Positions 27,851-38,773 are shown, counted from the stretch's first letter. The stretch: 64,000 nt of DNA from Thermomonas alba (GCF_022419205.1 NZ_JAJOZU010000001.1:186001-250000); one strand, 5' to 3'. The notes: a model not told the origin generated them from the sequence alone. A program made the numbers and translations.

Positions 27851-29208
27851 GTGACGCCGATCCTGAAATCCCACGCCGTACACGATCCGCAGACACGCCA
27901 GACCATCGTGCGCCTGCTCTCCAGCATGGGGAGCGCCAAGGAGATCCAGCAGTATCTCAAGCGGTTCTCGCAGTTGGATGCCGCACGCTTCGCCGTGGTC
28001 AAGGTCGGCGGCGCGGTCCTGCGCGATGATCTGGACGCGCTGGTGTCATCGCTCGCCTTTTTGCAGGATGTCGGCTTGACTCCAATCGTGATCCACGGCG
28101 CCGGCCCGCAGCTGGATGCGGAACTTGCTGCTGCCGGTATCGAAAAGCAGACCATCGATGGCCTGCGCGTCACCTCGCCGGAGGCGCTGGCGATCGTGCG
28201 CCGGATCTTCCACACCCAGAATCTGACCCTGGTCGAGGCCTTGCAGGCGGCGGATGCGCGCGCGACCTCGATCGTCTCCGGCGTGTTCGAGGCCGACTAC
28301 CTCGACCGCGAACGTTATGGCCTGGTGGGCGAGGTCAAGCGCGTCGAGCTGGCGCCGATCCAGGCCAGCCTGCAGGCCGGCTCGATCCCGGTGATCGCAT
28401 CCCTCGGCGAGACCGCCGGCGGGCAGATCCTCAACATCAATGCAGATATCGCCGCCAATGCCCTGGTCAGGCAGCTGCAGCCGTACAAGATCGTGTTCCT
28501 GACCGGTACCGGCGGGCTGCTGGATGCCGAGGGCCGCATCATCGATTCGATCAACCTTTCCAGCGAGTACGAGTCGCTGATGCAGCAGCCTTGGATCGAG
28601 GGCGGCATGCGCTTGAAGCTCGCGCAGATCAAGGACCTGCTGGACGGCCTGCCGCAAGCTTCTTCGGTGTCGATCACGCGCCCGGCGGAACTGGCCAAGG
28701 AGCTGTTCACCCACAAGGGCTCGGGCACGCTGGTGCGACGCGGCGAGCGCGTGCTGCAAGGTCAGGCATGGAGCGATTTCGATTTGCCGCGCCTGCGCGC
28801 GCTGATCGAATCGGCGTTCGGGCGCCGTCTGGTCCCCGATTATTTCGAAACCACCCGATTGCATCGGGCTTATGTCAGCGAGCATTACCGCGCGGCGGTG
28901 ATCCTCACCTGCGAGGACGCCGGCCTGTATCTGGACAAGTTCGCGGTGCTGGACGAGGCGCAGGGCGAGGGACTGGGGCGTGCCGTGTGGCAGGTGATGC
29001 GCGCGCAGACTCCGGCGCTGTTCTGGCGCTCGCGCCACGGTAATCCGGTAAATGCGTTCTACGATGCCGAATCCGACGGTTGCATCAAGCAGGCGCGCTG
29101 GAAGGTGTACTGGTACGGCGAGACCGGCTTCGACCGCATCGCGCAGTACGTCGCGCATTGCGCGCAGCGGCCCGCCACCTTGGAAGATGGCGAACGGGAG
29201 AGCCGGAC

Positions 29209-29212
<4 letters not shown>
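27851..29212 (+). CDS. argAB: Bifunctional N-acetylglutamate synthase/kinase (NAGS-K)
   Basis: Catalyses the first two steps of arginine synthesis: acetylation of glutamate and phosphorylation of N-acetylglutamate. The 453-residue chain has an N-terminal amino acid kinase domain (K51-[48 protein letters not shown]) to about residue 295 and a C-terminal GNAT domain of the vertebrate-like type ([41 protein letters not shown]). The start is a GTG at 27851 ([12 protein letters not shown]) with a weak TGAAGA site; the longer frame upstream overlaps argE. Probably feedback-inhibited by arginine, as in the family. Confidence 0.94.
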
Positions 29213-30167
<955 letters not shown>

Positions 30168-30171
<4 letters not shown>

Positions 30172-31463
30172 GTGATCTTCTGTGGCAGAAGCCCGGCGTG
30201 CAGGTGGATGCCGGCCTGCAGGCCTTTCTGGCCGGCGAGGATGTGCTGCTGGACCGTGAGTTCTTCGTGTACGACATCGCGGCCAGCGCCGCGCACGCCG
30301 AAGGGCTACAGCGCATCGGTATTCTGGCCGCCGCCGAGTTGGAGGACATCCAGCGCGAGCTGGCCACCCTGGCCGATGATTTTCGTAGTGGTGCGTTCGT
30401 GCTGGATGCGCGCTTCGAGGACGGCCATTCTGCGATCGAGGCACGCCTGACCGAGCGTCTGGGCGACGTCGGCCGCAAGATCCACACCGGCCGCAGCCGC
30501 AACGACCAAGTGCTGGTGGCCACCCGGCTGTGGCTGAAGGAGAAGCTTGACCGTCTGGCGGCGTTGTCGCGCGCGATCGCCAAGGTCGCACTGGACCGCG
30601 CCGAGGCGGAACAGAAGCTGCCGATGCCAGGCTATACCCATCTCCAGCGCGCGGTCGTCTCCTCTGCCGGCATGTGGTGGGCGGGCTGGGCCGAAGCCTT
30701 CATCGACGATGCGGTGCGTGCTCTCGATACGCGCGTGCTGGTGGACTGCAATCCGCTCGGCACCGCCGCCGGCTATGGCGTCAATCTACCGCTGGACCGC
30801 GAGCACACCTCCCGTGCGCTGGGCTTTGCGCGGCTGCAGGTGTCGCCGGTGTATGCGCAGCTCTCGCGCGGCAAGTTCGAGCTGGCCGCGCTGGAGGCCC
30901 TGGGAAGCGCCACCCTCGACCTGCGCCGGGTCGCCTGGGACCTGTCGCTGTTTACCAGCGCCGAGTTCGGCTTCGTCGCGCTGCCAGCGCAGTACACCAC
31001 CGGCAGCTCGATCATGCCCAACAAGCGCAACCCGGACGTGATCGAGTTGATGCGTGCCACGCATGCCAGCGTCGCCGCGGCGCGCACCGAGATCGAGCAG
31101 CTGCTGTCGCTGCCGTCGGGCTACCACCGCGACCTGCAGGCGTCCAAGAGTGCGATCGTGCGTGGTTTCGGATGCGGCCTCGCCGCGCTGGCGCTGCTGC
31201 CGGATCTCATTGCCAATCTCGAATGGCGGCCGGAGCGCATGCGCGCGGCGATCGATGCCGGCATGTACGCCACCGACGTGGCGGTGGAATCGGCGATCGC
31301 CGGGGTGCCATTCCGCGAGGCTTACAGGGCCGCGGCCGCGGATGCCGAGAGTGTGGGGCAGGGCAGAACACCGGAAGGGTCGCTGGCCGCGCGCACCTCG
31401 CCCGGCGCAGCCGCCGATCTGCGCTTGCACGAACTGCGGCAGCGGTGGGACGCGCTGGGCTGA
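30168..31463 (+). CDS. argH: Argininosuccinate lyase
   Basis: Fumarase/aspartase-superfamily enzyme that splits argininosuccinate into arginine and fumarate. The 431-residue protein has [13 protein letters not shown] (conserved region 1), [11 protein letters not shown]-type region 2 and the superfamily signature [12 protein letters not shown]. It is the last gene of the cluster here; argD, argJ, proA and proB are not in the window. The region after its stop is a 55-bp convergent gap with motB. Confidence 0.96.
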
Positions 31464-31517
31464 TGGGAGAACCGCCATGCGGCACCGTCAGCCGGATTGC
31501 TGATTTCCGGCACTCCC

Positions 31518-32489
31518 TCACGGGGTGCTGGCGGCCGACGCGGGCGCTGCGGCCGGGGATGCCGCGCCCGGAAGCGTCGGCACCGGGCTTTCTACCGAGA
31601 CCGGCACTGCAGCGGTATTGCCCAGCGCCTCGTCTTCCGCGGCCTTGGTCATGACGACGATGCTGATGCGGCGGTTGATCGGATTCAGCGGGTTTTTCTT
31701 GTCGAAGAGCACCGAGGAGCCGAACCCCACCACGCGCACCACCTTGTCCGGCTGCATGCCGCCCTCCAGCAGCGCGCGGCGGGCGGCGTTGGCGCGATCG
31801 GCGCTGAGCTCCCAGTTGCTGTAGCCGATGCGGTTGGCATAGGTGGCGGTATCGGTATGTCCGGCGATGGTGATCCGGTTGGGCACGCGGTTCACGAAGT
31901 TTCCGATCTCATGCAGGATGCCCACGGTATAAGGCATCAGCTTGGCGCTGCCGAGATCGAACATTGCACGGTTTTGCTTGTCTACGATCTGGATACGCAG
32001 CCCTTCCGGCGTGATGTCCAGCAGCAGTTGGTCCTTGAACGGCTCCAGCGCTTGGCTCTTGGCGATCGCTTCTTGCAGATCCTTCATCAGCTGCTCTAGC
32101 CGCTTTTGATCCAGCTTGCGCTGATCCACGTCGGAAGGCGGTTCATCCTTGCGCGGCGCGCGCGTGAGTTCCTTGCCGTCGTTCTTGGGCAGTTCCATGG
32201 TGCCGCCCAGCTTGATCATCGAGGTGCTGGCGCCGCCGGGCCCGTTCTGACCCTGCGCCTTCACCGTGCTCTGGCCGGCGACCGGGCTCGGGTTCTTGAA
32301 GTAGTCGGAAATCGCCTCACGCTGCTTGGTGGTCAGCGCCCCGACCAGCCACATGACCAGGAAGAACGCCATCATCGCGGTCACGAAGTCGGCATATGCC
32401 ACCTTCCAGGAGCCGCCATGATGGCCGCCGCCCTGGATCTTTTTGACGCGGCGGATGACGATCGTGGGTTTATCTTCCTTGCCGGCCAT
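31518..32489 (-). CDS. motB: Flagellar motor protein MotB
   Basis: Stator subunit that anchors MotA to peptidoglycan and forms the proton channel. The 323-residue protein has a short cytoplasmic N-terminus, one membrane helix with the essential channel aspartate D34 in VAYADFVTAMMAFFLVMWL, a plug/linker region and an OmpA-like peptidoglycan-binding domain (about 150-285) with the GHTDTATYANRIGYSNWELSADRANA signature. It ends in an Ala/Pro/Ser-rich tail. Its ATG overlaps the motA stop by one base (TAATG). Confidence 0.96.
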   Translation of the reverse strand: MAGKEDKPTIVIRRVKKIQGGGHHGGSWKVAYADFVTAMMAFFLVMWLVGALTTKQREAISDYFKNPSPVAGQSTVKAQGQNGPGGASTSMIKLGGTMELPKNDGKELTRAPRKDEPPSDVDQRKLDQKRLEQLMKDLQEAIAKSQALEPFKDQLLLDITPEGLRIQIVDKQNRAMFDLGSAKLMPYTVGILHEIGNFVNRVPNRITIAGHTDTATYANRIGYSNWELSADRANAARRALLEGGMQPDKVVRVVGFGSSVLFDKKNPLNPINRRISIVVMTKAAEDEALGNTAAVPVSVESPVPTLPGAASPAAAPASAASTP

Positions 32490-33343
32490 TACTTGATGTT
32501 CTTCAGGTGTTGCTCGAACTCGAGGAAGCCCGGGCGCAACTCGGTGGGTACGGTCTTGCGCGCGAACTCCAGCGCGATCTTCGGCGGATAGCCGCGCAGG
32601 CTGGCGATCAACGCGGTCTTGACCGTTTCATAGATGCGCGAGTCCTGCTCGGCGCGGGCCTCGATGGCCGATGCCAGCGGCGCTACGAAACCATAGGCCA
32701 GCAAAATGCCGAGGAAGGTGCCGACCAGCGCGCCTGCCACGTGTGCGCCGACCTGTGCGATGTCGCCACCGATCGACCCCATGGTGATGACGATGCCCAG
32801 CACCGCGGCCACGATGCCGAAGCCGGGTAGGCTGTCGGCGACCTTGGTCAGCGCATGCGCCGGGGCCAGCGCTTCGTGGTGGTGCTTTTCCAGCTCCAGC
32901 TCCAGCAACGGCTCGAGTTCGTGCGGCTCGATATTCGAGCCGATCATCAGCCGCAGGCAGTCGGTAATGAAATCCAGCAGGTGGTGATCGCCCTGGATCG
33001 TGGGGTAGTTGCCGAAGATGGAGCTTTCGGATGGATTTTCGACATGGCTTTCCAGCGCCATGAAGCCTTCCTTGCGGGCGCGGTTGAGCAGCTCGTAGAG
33101 CAAGGTCAGCGCACCCAGATAGTCCTCGCTCTTGTAGCGTGGCCCCTTGAAGACGCCGAGCACGGCGGCCAGCGTTTCCTTGACCACTTTGACCGGGTTG
33201 GCGACCAGAAACGCGCCCAGGGCCGCGCCGCCGATGATGACGAACTCGAACGGCTGAAACAGCGCGCCCAGGCGGCCGTGAGATCCGAGGAAGCCCCCGA
33301 TCACGCTGGCGATGACGACGATGAAGCCGACGATGATGAGCAT
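32489..33343 (-). CDS. motA: Flagellar motor stator protein MotA
   Basis: Four-helix stator protein that couples proton flow to flagellar rotation. The 284-residue product has membrane segments at about 1-20, 33-52, 170-190 and 202-225, a large cytoplasmic loop, and the conserved DSLPGFGIVAAVLGIVITMG stretch before the third helix. A HHHE cluster occurs in the loop (around residue 150). It starts the motAB transcript; no FliA-type promoter was recognised in the 60 bases upstream. Confidence 0.96.
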   Translation of the reverse strand: MLIIVGFIVVIASVIGGFLGSHGRLGALFQPFEFVIIGGAALGAFLVANPVKVVKETLAAVLGVFKGPRYKSEDYLGALTLLYELLNRARKEGFMALESHVENPSESSIFGNYPTIQGDHHLLDFITDCLRLMIGSNIEPHELEPLLELELEKHHHEALAPAHALTKVADSLPGFGIVAAVLGIVITMGSIGGDIAQVGAHVAGALVGTFLGILLAYGFVAPLASAIEARAEQDSRIYETVKTALIASLRGYPPKIALEFARKTVPTELRPGFLEFEQHLKNIK

Positions 33344-33725
33344 GTGCGGGTAAGGTGGATGCAGCCAGAGGGAACCGGATTATTACCGGTAAAAAGGGGC
33401 TTGTAATCCCGTGACACCGCATCCTTGGATTTGAAGGGGCGGCCGGGCGTCTCGGCGCGATCAGAGGGGGGGTGCGGTTACGGTATCCGCGGCTGCCGGC
33501 GGCCAGCCGTGCATACCCAGTTCGCGCTATGCCTTATCGCGAATAGGCTGGATGGCGGTGGCTTCCTAGACTCGCCGGATCGTGCAGGCCGGGCCTGCCG
33601 TCTGACCGGGAGTGGTGTCCATGCCGCGAACGCTCTGGTGTTTGCTGGATCTGCCAAGGTTTGGCTTCCACTGCCAGTGGGACGGGCAGACTGCGCGCCG
33701 GTTGCGGCATTGGCCGCCTCGATGA
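33344..33725 (+). other. Intergenic region without a recognisable gene
   Basis: About 380 bases between motA (minus) and the tRNA-Pro terminator. Near motA there is a perfect 10-bp palindrome TTACCGGTAA at 33383-33392 that could be an operator for motAB. A 124-codon open frame (33425-33799) runs through the region and into the tRNA, but its product is unlike any family I know, its composition differs from neighbouring proteins and it has no good ribosome binding site; I do not call it a gene. Confidence 0.6.
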
Positions 33726-33757
33726 CACGAAAAAGCCGCCTTGCGGCGGCTTTCGTG
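33726..33757 (-). terminator. Intrinsic terminator of tRNA-Pro
   Basis: An inverted repeat with an 8-bp GC-rich core (33733-33740 with 33745-33752, loop TTGC) extended by A/T pairs and a TTTTTCGTG run in the minus-strand direction, 20 bases downstream of the tRNA 3' end. It fits a rho-independent terminator of the tRNA transcript. Confidence 0.8.
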
Positions 33758-33777
33758 CCCGTTTTCGGAGCTAAAAC

Positions 33778-33854
33778 TGGTCGGGGAGACAGGATTTGAA
33801 CCTGCGACTTCTACGTCCCGAACGTAGCGCTCTACCAGGCTGAGCTACACCCCG
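33778..33854 (-). tRNA. tRNA-Pro (anticodon CGG)
   Basis: 77-nt cloverleaf on the minus strand with a genome-encoded CCA end. The acceptor pairs CGGGG with CCCCG, the D arm reads AGCTCAGCCTGGTAGAGC, the anticodon stem CTACG/CGTAG encloses the loop TTCGGGA (anticodon CGG, reading CCG proline codons), and the T arm carries GGTTCAAATCC. The discriminator base is A, as in other bacterial tRNA-Pro. One mismatch occurs in the acceptor stem (position 6). Confidence 0.95.
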
Positions 33855-34033
33855 ACGGTCGAGCCGCGCATTTTAGGGGCAAGCGGCGGTTACGGCAAGA
33901 GGGTGGCTCCAGAGGGTGGCTCCGGGTCGTTCGGGAGCACGGTGTCCAGTGAGGGGCGAATGCGCGGGCGGCCGCGGCAAGCTGACGGCCCCCGCTAAAC
34001 TAATGCCCTTCTGCGACTTCCTGGAGCCTTGCC

Positions 34034-35416
34034 TTGATCAAGCCGCGTACCCCCGCCGGGGTGATGGAACTGCTGCCGCGCGACCAGATCGCATTCCAGC
34101 GCATGCTGGACATCATCCGCCAGACGTTCGAGCGTTTCGGCTTCCTGCCGGTGGAGACCCCGGTGATGGAGCTGTCCGAGGTGCTGCTGACCAAATCGGG
34201 CGGCGAGACCGAGCGTCAGGTGTACTTCGTGCAGTCCACCGGCGCGCTGGAGAAGGGAGGGGAGGGGCTGCCCGAGCTGGCGCTGCGCTTCGATCTGACC
34301 GTGCCTCTGGCGCGCTATGTCGCCGAGCATGAGCATGAGCTGGCGTTCCCGTTCCGGCGCTACCAGATGCAGCGCGTGTATCGCGGCGAGCGCGCCCAGC
34401 GCGGGCGGTTTCGCGAGTTCTATCAGTGCGATATCGACGTGATCGGCAAGGACAGCCTGTCGATCCGCTTCGATGCCGAGTTGCCGGCCGTGATCGCCGC
34501 CGTGTTCGAGCGGCTGGCCATCGGCGAGTTCACCATCCAGCTCAACCACCGCAAGCTGCTGCGCGGCTATTTCGAGGGCCTGGGGATCACCGGGGAGGCG
34601 CAGATGCTGGTGCTGCGCGAGCTCGACAAGCTGGACAAGCGCGGAAGTGATGCGGTTCGTGCGACTCTCGCGGGCGATGGGTTTGGCCTGAGTGCCGATG
34701 TCATCGACCGCCTGATGGCATTTTCGCAGGTGCGTTCGCAGGGGCACGCCGATGCGCTCGCCAAGCTCGATGCGCTGGGGCCCGGCTCGCCGCTCTTCGA
34801 AGAGGGGCGGGCCGAGCTGCGTGCGATTCTCGAGCAGATCCGCGCGCTGGGGGTGGCGGAGTCGCGCTATGCGCTGAATCTGTCCATCGCGCGTGGCCTG
34901 GATTACTACACCGGCGTGGTGTACGAGACCACGCTCGATGACTATCCGCAGATCGGCTCGATCTGCTCCGGCGGGCGCTATGAGAATCTGGCCGGCCACT
35001 ACACCAAGTCGAAGCTGCCGGGCGTGGGCATCTCCATCGGCCTGACCCGGCTGTTCTTCCAGCTGAAAGAGGCCGGGCTGGTGCAGACCGCCGACAGTTC
35101 GGTGGACGTGCTGATGGCGCTGCTGGACGACGCTGGCCTGGAGCACGCTCTGGCGCTGTCGCAGCGGCTGCGTGCGGCGGGATTGAATGTGGAGACCCAG
35201 CTGGAGCCGCGCCGGCTGAAGAAGCAACTGGAGTACGCCGACAAGGCGGGCATTCGTTTCGTGGTGCTGCGTGGCGAGGATGAGGCCGCGCGCGGCGTGG
35301 TGGCAGTCAAGGATCTGCGTCGTGGCGAGCAGTTCGAGGTGGCGGAGGCGGAGCTGGCCGCGGCGCTGCTGGTCGAACGCGAGCAGCTGCGCAGCGGCGT
35401 GGGGAGTCCGCGATGA
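34034..35416 (+). CDS. hisS: Histidyl-tRNA synthetase
   Basis: Class II synthetase for tRNA(His). The 460-residue protein starts [24 protein letters not shown] (written with a TTG start at 34034, CTGGAG eight bases upstream), and shows motif 2 ([21 protein letters not shown]), the HisS-specific [13 protein letters not shown] and the C-terminal anticodon-binding domain. A second Tyr/His-rich region [16 protein letters not shown] belongs to motif 3. It overlaps hutH by ATGA, so a synthetase and a histidine-degrading lyase are translated together. Confidence 0.95.
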   Translation: MIKPRTPAGVMELLPRDQIAFQRMLDIIRQTFERFGFLPVETPVMELSEVLLTKSGGETERQVYFVQSTGALEKGGEGLPELALRFDLTVPLARYVAEHEHELAFPFRRYQMQRVYRGERAQRGRFREFYQCDIDVIGKDSLSIRFDAELPAVIAAVFERLAIGEFTIQLNHRKLLRGYFEGLGITGEAQMLVLRELDKLDKRGSDAVRATLAGDGFGLSADVIDRLMAFSQVRSQGHADALAKLDALGPGSPLFEEGRAELRAILEQIRALGVAESRYALNLSIARGLDYYTGVVYETTLDDYPQIGSICSGGRYENLAGHYTKSKLPGVGISIGLTRLFFQLKEAGLVQTADSSVDVLMALLDDAGLEHALALSQRLRAAGLNVETQLEPRRLKKQLEYADKAGIRFVVLRGEDEAARGVVAVKDLRRGEQFEVAEAELAAALLVEREQLRSGVGSPR

Positions 35417-37320
35417 TGGCGGTTGTCCGCCTCGACGGGCATTCGCTGACGCGTGAGCGGCTGGTGGCGGTGGCCCGCGGGGCCCGCGTGGAGCTGGATC
35501 CCGATGCGCTGGCGCGGGTGGCGCGCGCTGCCGACTTCCTGGCCGCGCAGGTGGCGAAGCAGGAGCCGATCTACGGGGTGTCCACCGGTTTCGGCAGCAA
35601 CGCCGACAAGTTGTTGGGCGCGCACCGTCTGCGCGACGAGTTGCCGGGAGCGAAACCTTCGCAAGAGCCGCCGCACATCGAGCTGCAGCGCAACCTGATC
35701 GTCACCCATGCGGTCTGTGTCGGCGAGCCGTTTCCGCCGGAGGTGGTGCGGGCGATGCTGTGCATCCGCATCAACACCCTGCTGCGCGGGCATTCCGGCA
35801 TCCGCGTGCAGACGTTGCAGGCACTGGCGGCGATGCTCAACGCCGGCATCGTGCCGGTGGTGCCGCAGCTGGGTTCGGTGGGCGCTTCCGGTGACCTGGC
35901 GCCGCTGTCGCACCTGGCCATCGTCCTGCTGGGCGGCGGCGAGGCTTTCGTGGATGGTCAGCGCATGCCCGGCGCGGACGCGCTGGCGCGCAAGGGCCTG
36001 GCGCCGGTTGCGCTGTCCTACAAGGAAGGCTTGGCGCTGAACAATGGCACCGCGCAAATGCTGGCCACCGGCGTGCTGGCGGTGCAGCGCCTGGAGGAGT
36101 TGCTGGATATTGCCGATTTGGCTGCGGCGATGACGCTGGACGCCTTCGCCGGCCGCCTCGGCGCATTCGCGCCCGAGGTGCACGCGCTGCGTCCACATCC
36201 CGGCCAGGTGGCGACCGCGGCGAATCTGCTGCGCCTGCTGGACGGCTCCTCGCTGGCCGGGATTGCCTATCACCTGGTGCCCAAGTTCCGGCCGTGGCTG
36301 CCCTCCAGTTGGGATACTCCGGATGCGCAGGCGCTCGGCTTCGACATCGGCTGGGACTGGGTGCCGCTCAGCCAGCGGCATGGGCGCGAAAAGTTCTACC
36401 AGCGTTTCCTGCCGTTCCGCGGCGGCAAGAAGCACCAGCCGCAGGACAGCTATTCGCTGCGCTGCATCCCGCAGGTGCATGGCGCGGTGCGCGATGCGCT
36501 GGCGCAGGCCAAGCGGGTGCTGGACATCGAGCTGAACGCGGTCACCGACAACCCGCTGGTGTTCCCGGACAAGGCCGATGCCGCGCACGTGGAGGAGCAG
36601 GTGATTTCCGCCGGTCATTTCCACGGCATGCCGCTGGCGCTGGCGATGAGCTACCTGAAGGCCGCCATTCCGGTGCTGGCTTCGATCAGCGAACGCCGCC
36701 TCAACAAGCTGGTGGACCCGGCGACCAGCGACGGTCTGCCGCCGTTTTTGATCGGCAACGAGGACGGCACCGAGTCCGGCCACATGATCGTGCAGTACAC
36801 CGCGGCAGCCATCGTCAATGACCTGGCCAGCCGTGCGATGCCGGCCACGGTCTATTCCATCCCAACCTCTGCCAATGCCGAGGATCACGTCTCGATGGGC
36901 GCCAACGAGGCGCGCCACGTGCTGGCGATGGTGGAGGATCTGGGTAAGGTGCTCGCGCTGGAGCTGTACACCGCGGCGCAGGCTCTGGATCTGCGTCGCG
37001 ACATGATCAACGCCGCGCGTGCGCTGGCGCGCCGGGTCGATGCCCAGGGCTTCGCTGTCAAGGTGCAGGGCGGGCCGCCGCCGGAATCCCCACAATGGCC
37101 GGTGTTCTTGCGGGAAGTGGAAGCACTGCGAACGCAGTTGGCGGAGGCTCCGGAGTTCCGCCCGGGGCGCGCGGTCGCAGCCGCGCACGCGGCGCTACGT
37201 GCGCGCATCCCGTATCTCGACCGCGATCGCGCGCTGGATGGCGAAGTCGCGGCGGCGGTGGCGATGGTGGCCGATGGCAGTCTGCTCGCCGCGATGCGCA
37301 GCGCGCTTGCTCCAGCGTGA
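35413..37320 (+). CDS. hutH: Histidine ammonia-lyase-family protein (MIO enzyme) with internal insertion
   Basis: Member of the aromatic amino acid lyase family, which removes ammonia from His, Phe or Tyr using an MIO cofactor formed from Ala-Ser-Gly, here A158-S159-G160 in [14 protein letters not shown]. Active-site residues of histidase are kept: Y54 in [10 protein letters not shown]99 in LIVTH (Ser before it is Thr), and the QDSYSLRC block (Gln, Tyr, Arg). The protein has 635 residues against about 510 usually; a stretch of roughly 58 residues (about 280-340, [20 protein letters not shown] and neighbours) is inserted before QDSYSLRC, and the C-terminus is longer. No hutU or hutI nearby. 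Substrate could differ from histidine. Confidence 0.85.
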   Translation: MMAVVRLDGHSLTRERLVAVARGARVELDPDALARVARAADFLAAQVAKQEPIYGVSTGFGSNADKLLGAHRLRDELPGAKPSQEPPHIELQRNLIVTHAVCVGEPFPPEVVRAMLCIRINTLLRGHSGIRVQTLQALAAMLNAGIVPVVPQLGSVGASGDLAPLSHLAIVLLGGGEAFVDGQRMPGADALARKGLAPVALSYKEGLALNNGTAQMLATGVLAVQRLEELLDIADLAAAMTLDAFAGRLGAFAPEVHALRPHPGQVATAANLLRLLDGSSLAGIAYHLVPKFRPWLPSSWDTPDAQALGFDIGWDWVPLSQRHGREKFYQRFLPFRGGKKHQPQDSYSLRCIPQVHGAVRDALAQAKRVLDIELNAVTDNPLVFPDKADAAHVEEQVISAGHFHGMPLALAMSYLKAAIPVLASISERRLNKLVDPATSDGLPPFLIGNEDGTESGHMIVQYTAAAIVNDLASRAMPATVYSIPTSANAEDHVSMGANEARHVLAMVEDLGKVLALELYTAAQALDLRRDMINAARALARRVDAQGFAVKVQGGPPPESPQWPVFLREVEALRTQLAEAPEFRPGRAVAAAHAALRARIPYLDRDRALDGEVAAAVAMVADGSLLAAMRSALAPA

Positions 37321-37323
37321 AGA

Positions 37324-37353
37324 CCGCCTGGCAGGTGGCGGGCTGCCAGGCGG
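37324..37353 (+). repeat. Perfect inverted repeat downstream of hutH
   Basis: An 11-bp arm (37324-37334) is repeated in inverse orientation at 37343-37353 with an 8-nt loop, starting four bases after the hutH stop. A second, imperfect GC-rich hairpin follows at about 37361-37389. Neither has a T run; they precede the strong terminator at 37415-37446 and may protect the transcript end. Confidence 0.6.
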
Positions 37354-37414
37354 GGCGCATGGTGGGCCCGCGCGCTGGACTGCGGGCCACGCCGGGAAAT
37401 ACGCCCCAGGGAAA

Positions 37415-37446
37415 GAGGAGGGCGCGGTTGACGCGCTCTTTTTTTT
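37415..37446 (+). terminator. Intrinsic terminator of hisS-hutH
   Basis: A hairpin with a GCGCG/CGCGC core and a GTTGA loop, extended by further pairs from the GAGGAGG side, is followed by eight T residues (37439-37446). It separates the hisS-hutH transcript from the his regulator and operon, whose promoter must lie between here and 37523. Confidence 0.9.
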
Positions 37447-37456
37447 GGATTATCGT

Positions 37457-37496
37457 GCTAATACATTAATACGCTAATGCGTTAGTTCGTTAACGC
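37457..37496 (+). promoter_or_regulatory. Array of five contiguous 8-bp units, predicted operator of the TrpR-family regulator
   Basis: Forty bases consist of exactly five adjacent octamers of consensus RYTARYDC, starting at 37457, 37465, 37473, 37481 and 37489; the first reads GCTAATAC and the last GTTAACGC. The stretch is far richer in A/T than its surroundings and lies between the hutH terminator and the start of a TrpR-like gene. TrpR dimers bind operators in tandem with 8-bp steps, so the periodicity fits. A TTGGAT (37445-37450) and a TAATAC (37467-37472) with 16-bp spacing place a possible promoter over the array. Confidence 0.75.
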
Positions 37497-37522
37497 GACA
37501 CCCATTCCTTCCCAGTCTCCAG

Positions 37523-37846
37523 ATGAAGCAGCGCCCCGAACCCCTGCCGCCTTACGATGCTGCCGTCGCCATCGACGCACTGGCTTATGTGCTGGCATCG
37601 CTCAAGGATCCGGCCGAGGTGCGCGCGTTCCTCGAAGATCTGTGCACGCCGGCCGAACTGGAGGCGATGGGCGACCGTTGGCGGGTAGTGCCTCAGCTGC
37701 TGCAAGGCTTGCCGTATCGCGAAATCCACGAGCGCACCAAGGTCAGCGTCACCACCATTGGTCGCGTCGCGCGCTGCCTGGAGCGCGGCGCTGGCGGCTA
37801 CCGGATCGCCGCCCGCCGTCTCGGACTTCTCCACGACTCCCACTGA
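37523..37846 (+). CDS. TrpR/YerC/YecD-family transcriptional regulator (probable his operon repressor)
   Basis: A 107-residue all-helical DNA-binding protein of the Trp repressor superfamily. The core reads FLEDLCTPAELEAMGDRWRVVPQLL, then the helix-turn-helix GLPYREIHERTKVSVTTIGRVARCL (about 62-87), matching the YerC/YecD subgroup. The ATG at 37523 is preceded by a CTCCAG rather than a good ribosome binding site. It is the first gene before hisG (12-base gap) and its own upstream region carries the octamer array, so autoregulation and control of histidine synthesis are likely. Similar genes next to his genes in Firmicutes and Xanthomonadales have been proposed as HisR. Confidence 0.88.
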   Translation: MKQRPEPLPPYDAAVAIDALAYVLASLKDPAEVRAFLEDLCTPAELEAMGDRWRVVPQLLQGLPYREIHERTKVSVTTIGRVARCLERGAGGYRIAARRLGLLHDSH

Positions 37847-37858
37847 AATCGCCTCGCC

Positions 37859-38773
37859 ATGAGCCCTTCCGCCACTCCGGCGGTGCGTGACCGTCTGCGC
37901 ATCGCCATCCAGAAATCCGGACGCCTGAGCGAGCCGGCGCGTGCCCTGCTGGCCTCCGCCGGCCTGAGCTGGCGTGAAAGCCGCGACCGCTTGTTCTGCT
38001 ATGGCGAATCGCTGCCCATCGATCTGCTGCTGGTGCGTGATGACGACATCCCCGGGCTGATCGCCGACGGCGTCTGCGACCTCGGCGTGGTCGGCCGCAA
38101 CGTCCTGCTGGAGCAGGCGGGCGAGCGCAGCGAGGCCGGCCTGCCGCCGGCGTTCCGCGAATGGCGCGCGCTCGCCTTCGGCGGCTGCCGGCTGTCGATC
38201 GCGGTGCCCGAAGGCTGGGACTGGCAGGGGCCGGCACAGCTGGCCGGCAAGCGCATCGCCACCACCTATCCCAATCAGCTGCGCGCCTGGCTGCGCCAGC
38301 AGCAGGTCGACGCCGACATCGTGGTGCTCAGCGGCTCGGTGGAGATCGCGCCGCGCCTCGGTCAGGCCGATGCCGTCTGCGACCTGGTGTCCAGTGGTGC
38401 CACTCTGGCCGCCAACCAGCTCAAACCGGTGCTGGACATCTTGCAGAGCGAAGCGGTGCTGGCGGGGCCGGTGCAGCCGTTTTCCGACGTGCGCGCCGAG
38501 CTTGCCGACCTGCTGCTGCGGCGCATGGACGGCGTGCTGCGTATCCGCGACAGCAAGCTGCTGCTGTTCCAGGCCCCGCGCGAGGCATTGCCGCAGGTGT
38601 TGCAACTGCTGCCGGACGCCGAGCCGCCGACCGTATGTCCGATCGATGGCGCCGATACCCTGGCCTTACAGGCCCTGTGCCACGGGGCGATGACCTGGCA
38701 GCGGCTGGAAGACCTCAAGCGCGCCGGGGCGCGCGGGCTGATGGTGCTGCCGGTGGAGCGGATGCTGGCATGA
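37859..38773 (+). CDS. hisG: ATP phosphoribosyltransferase, long form (HisG)
   Basis: First and feedback-regulated step of histidine synthesis, joining ATP and PRPP. The 304-residue protein has the core [15 protein letters not shown], the DLGVVGRN and RIATTYPN blocks, the PRPP loop [23 protein letters not shown], and a C-terminal regulatory ACT-like domain after about residue 225, so it is the self-sufficient long form that does not need HisZ. ATGA overlap with hisD. Confidence 0.96.
   Translation: MSPSATPAVRDRLRIAIQKSGRLSEPARALLASAGLSWRESRDRLFCYGESLPIDLLLVRDDDIPGLIADGVCDLGVVGRNVLLEQAGERSEAGLPPAFREWRALAFGGCRLSIAVPEGWDWQGPAQLAGKRIATTYPNQLRAWLRQQQVDADIVVLSGSVEIAPRLGQADAVCDLVSSGATLAANQLKPVLDILQSEAVLAGPVQPFSDVRAELADLLLRRMDGVLRIRDSKLLLFQAPREALPQVLQLLPDAEPPTVCPIDGADTLALQALCHGAMTWQRLEDLKRAGARGLMVLPVERMLA

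Noticed and set aside
33425-33799. 124-codon plus-strand frame between motA and tRNA-Pro
   Set aside because: It runs through the tRNA terminator and into the tRNA, has no ribosome binding site and no recognisable family.
34999-37188. 729-codon minus-strand open frame opposite hisS/hutH
   Set aside because: The plus strand encodes two complete enzymes; the antisense product is a His/Arg/Gln-rich artefact.
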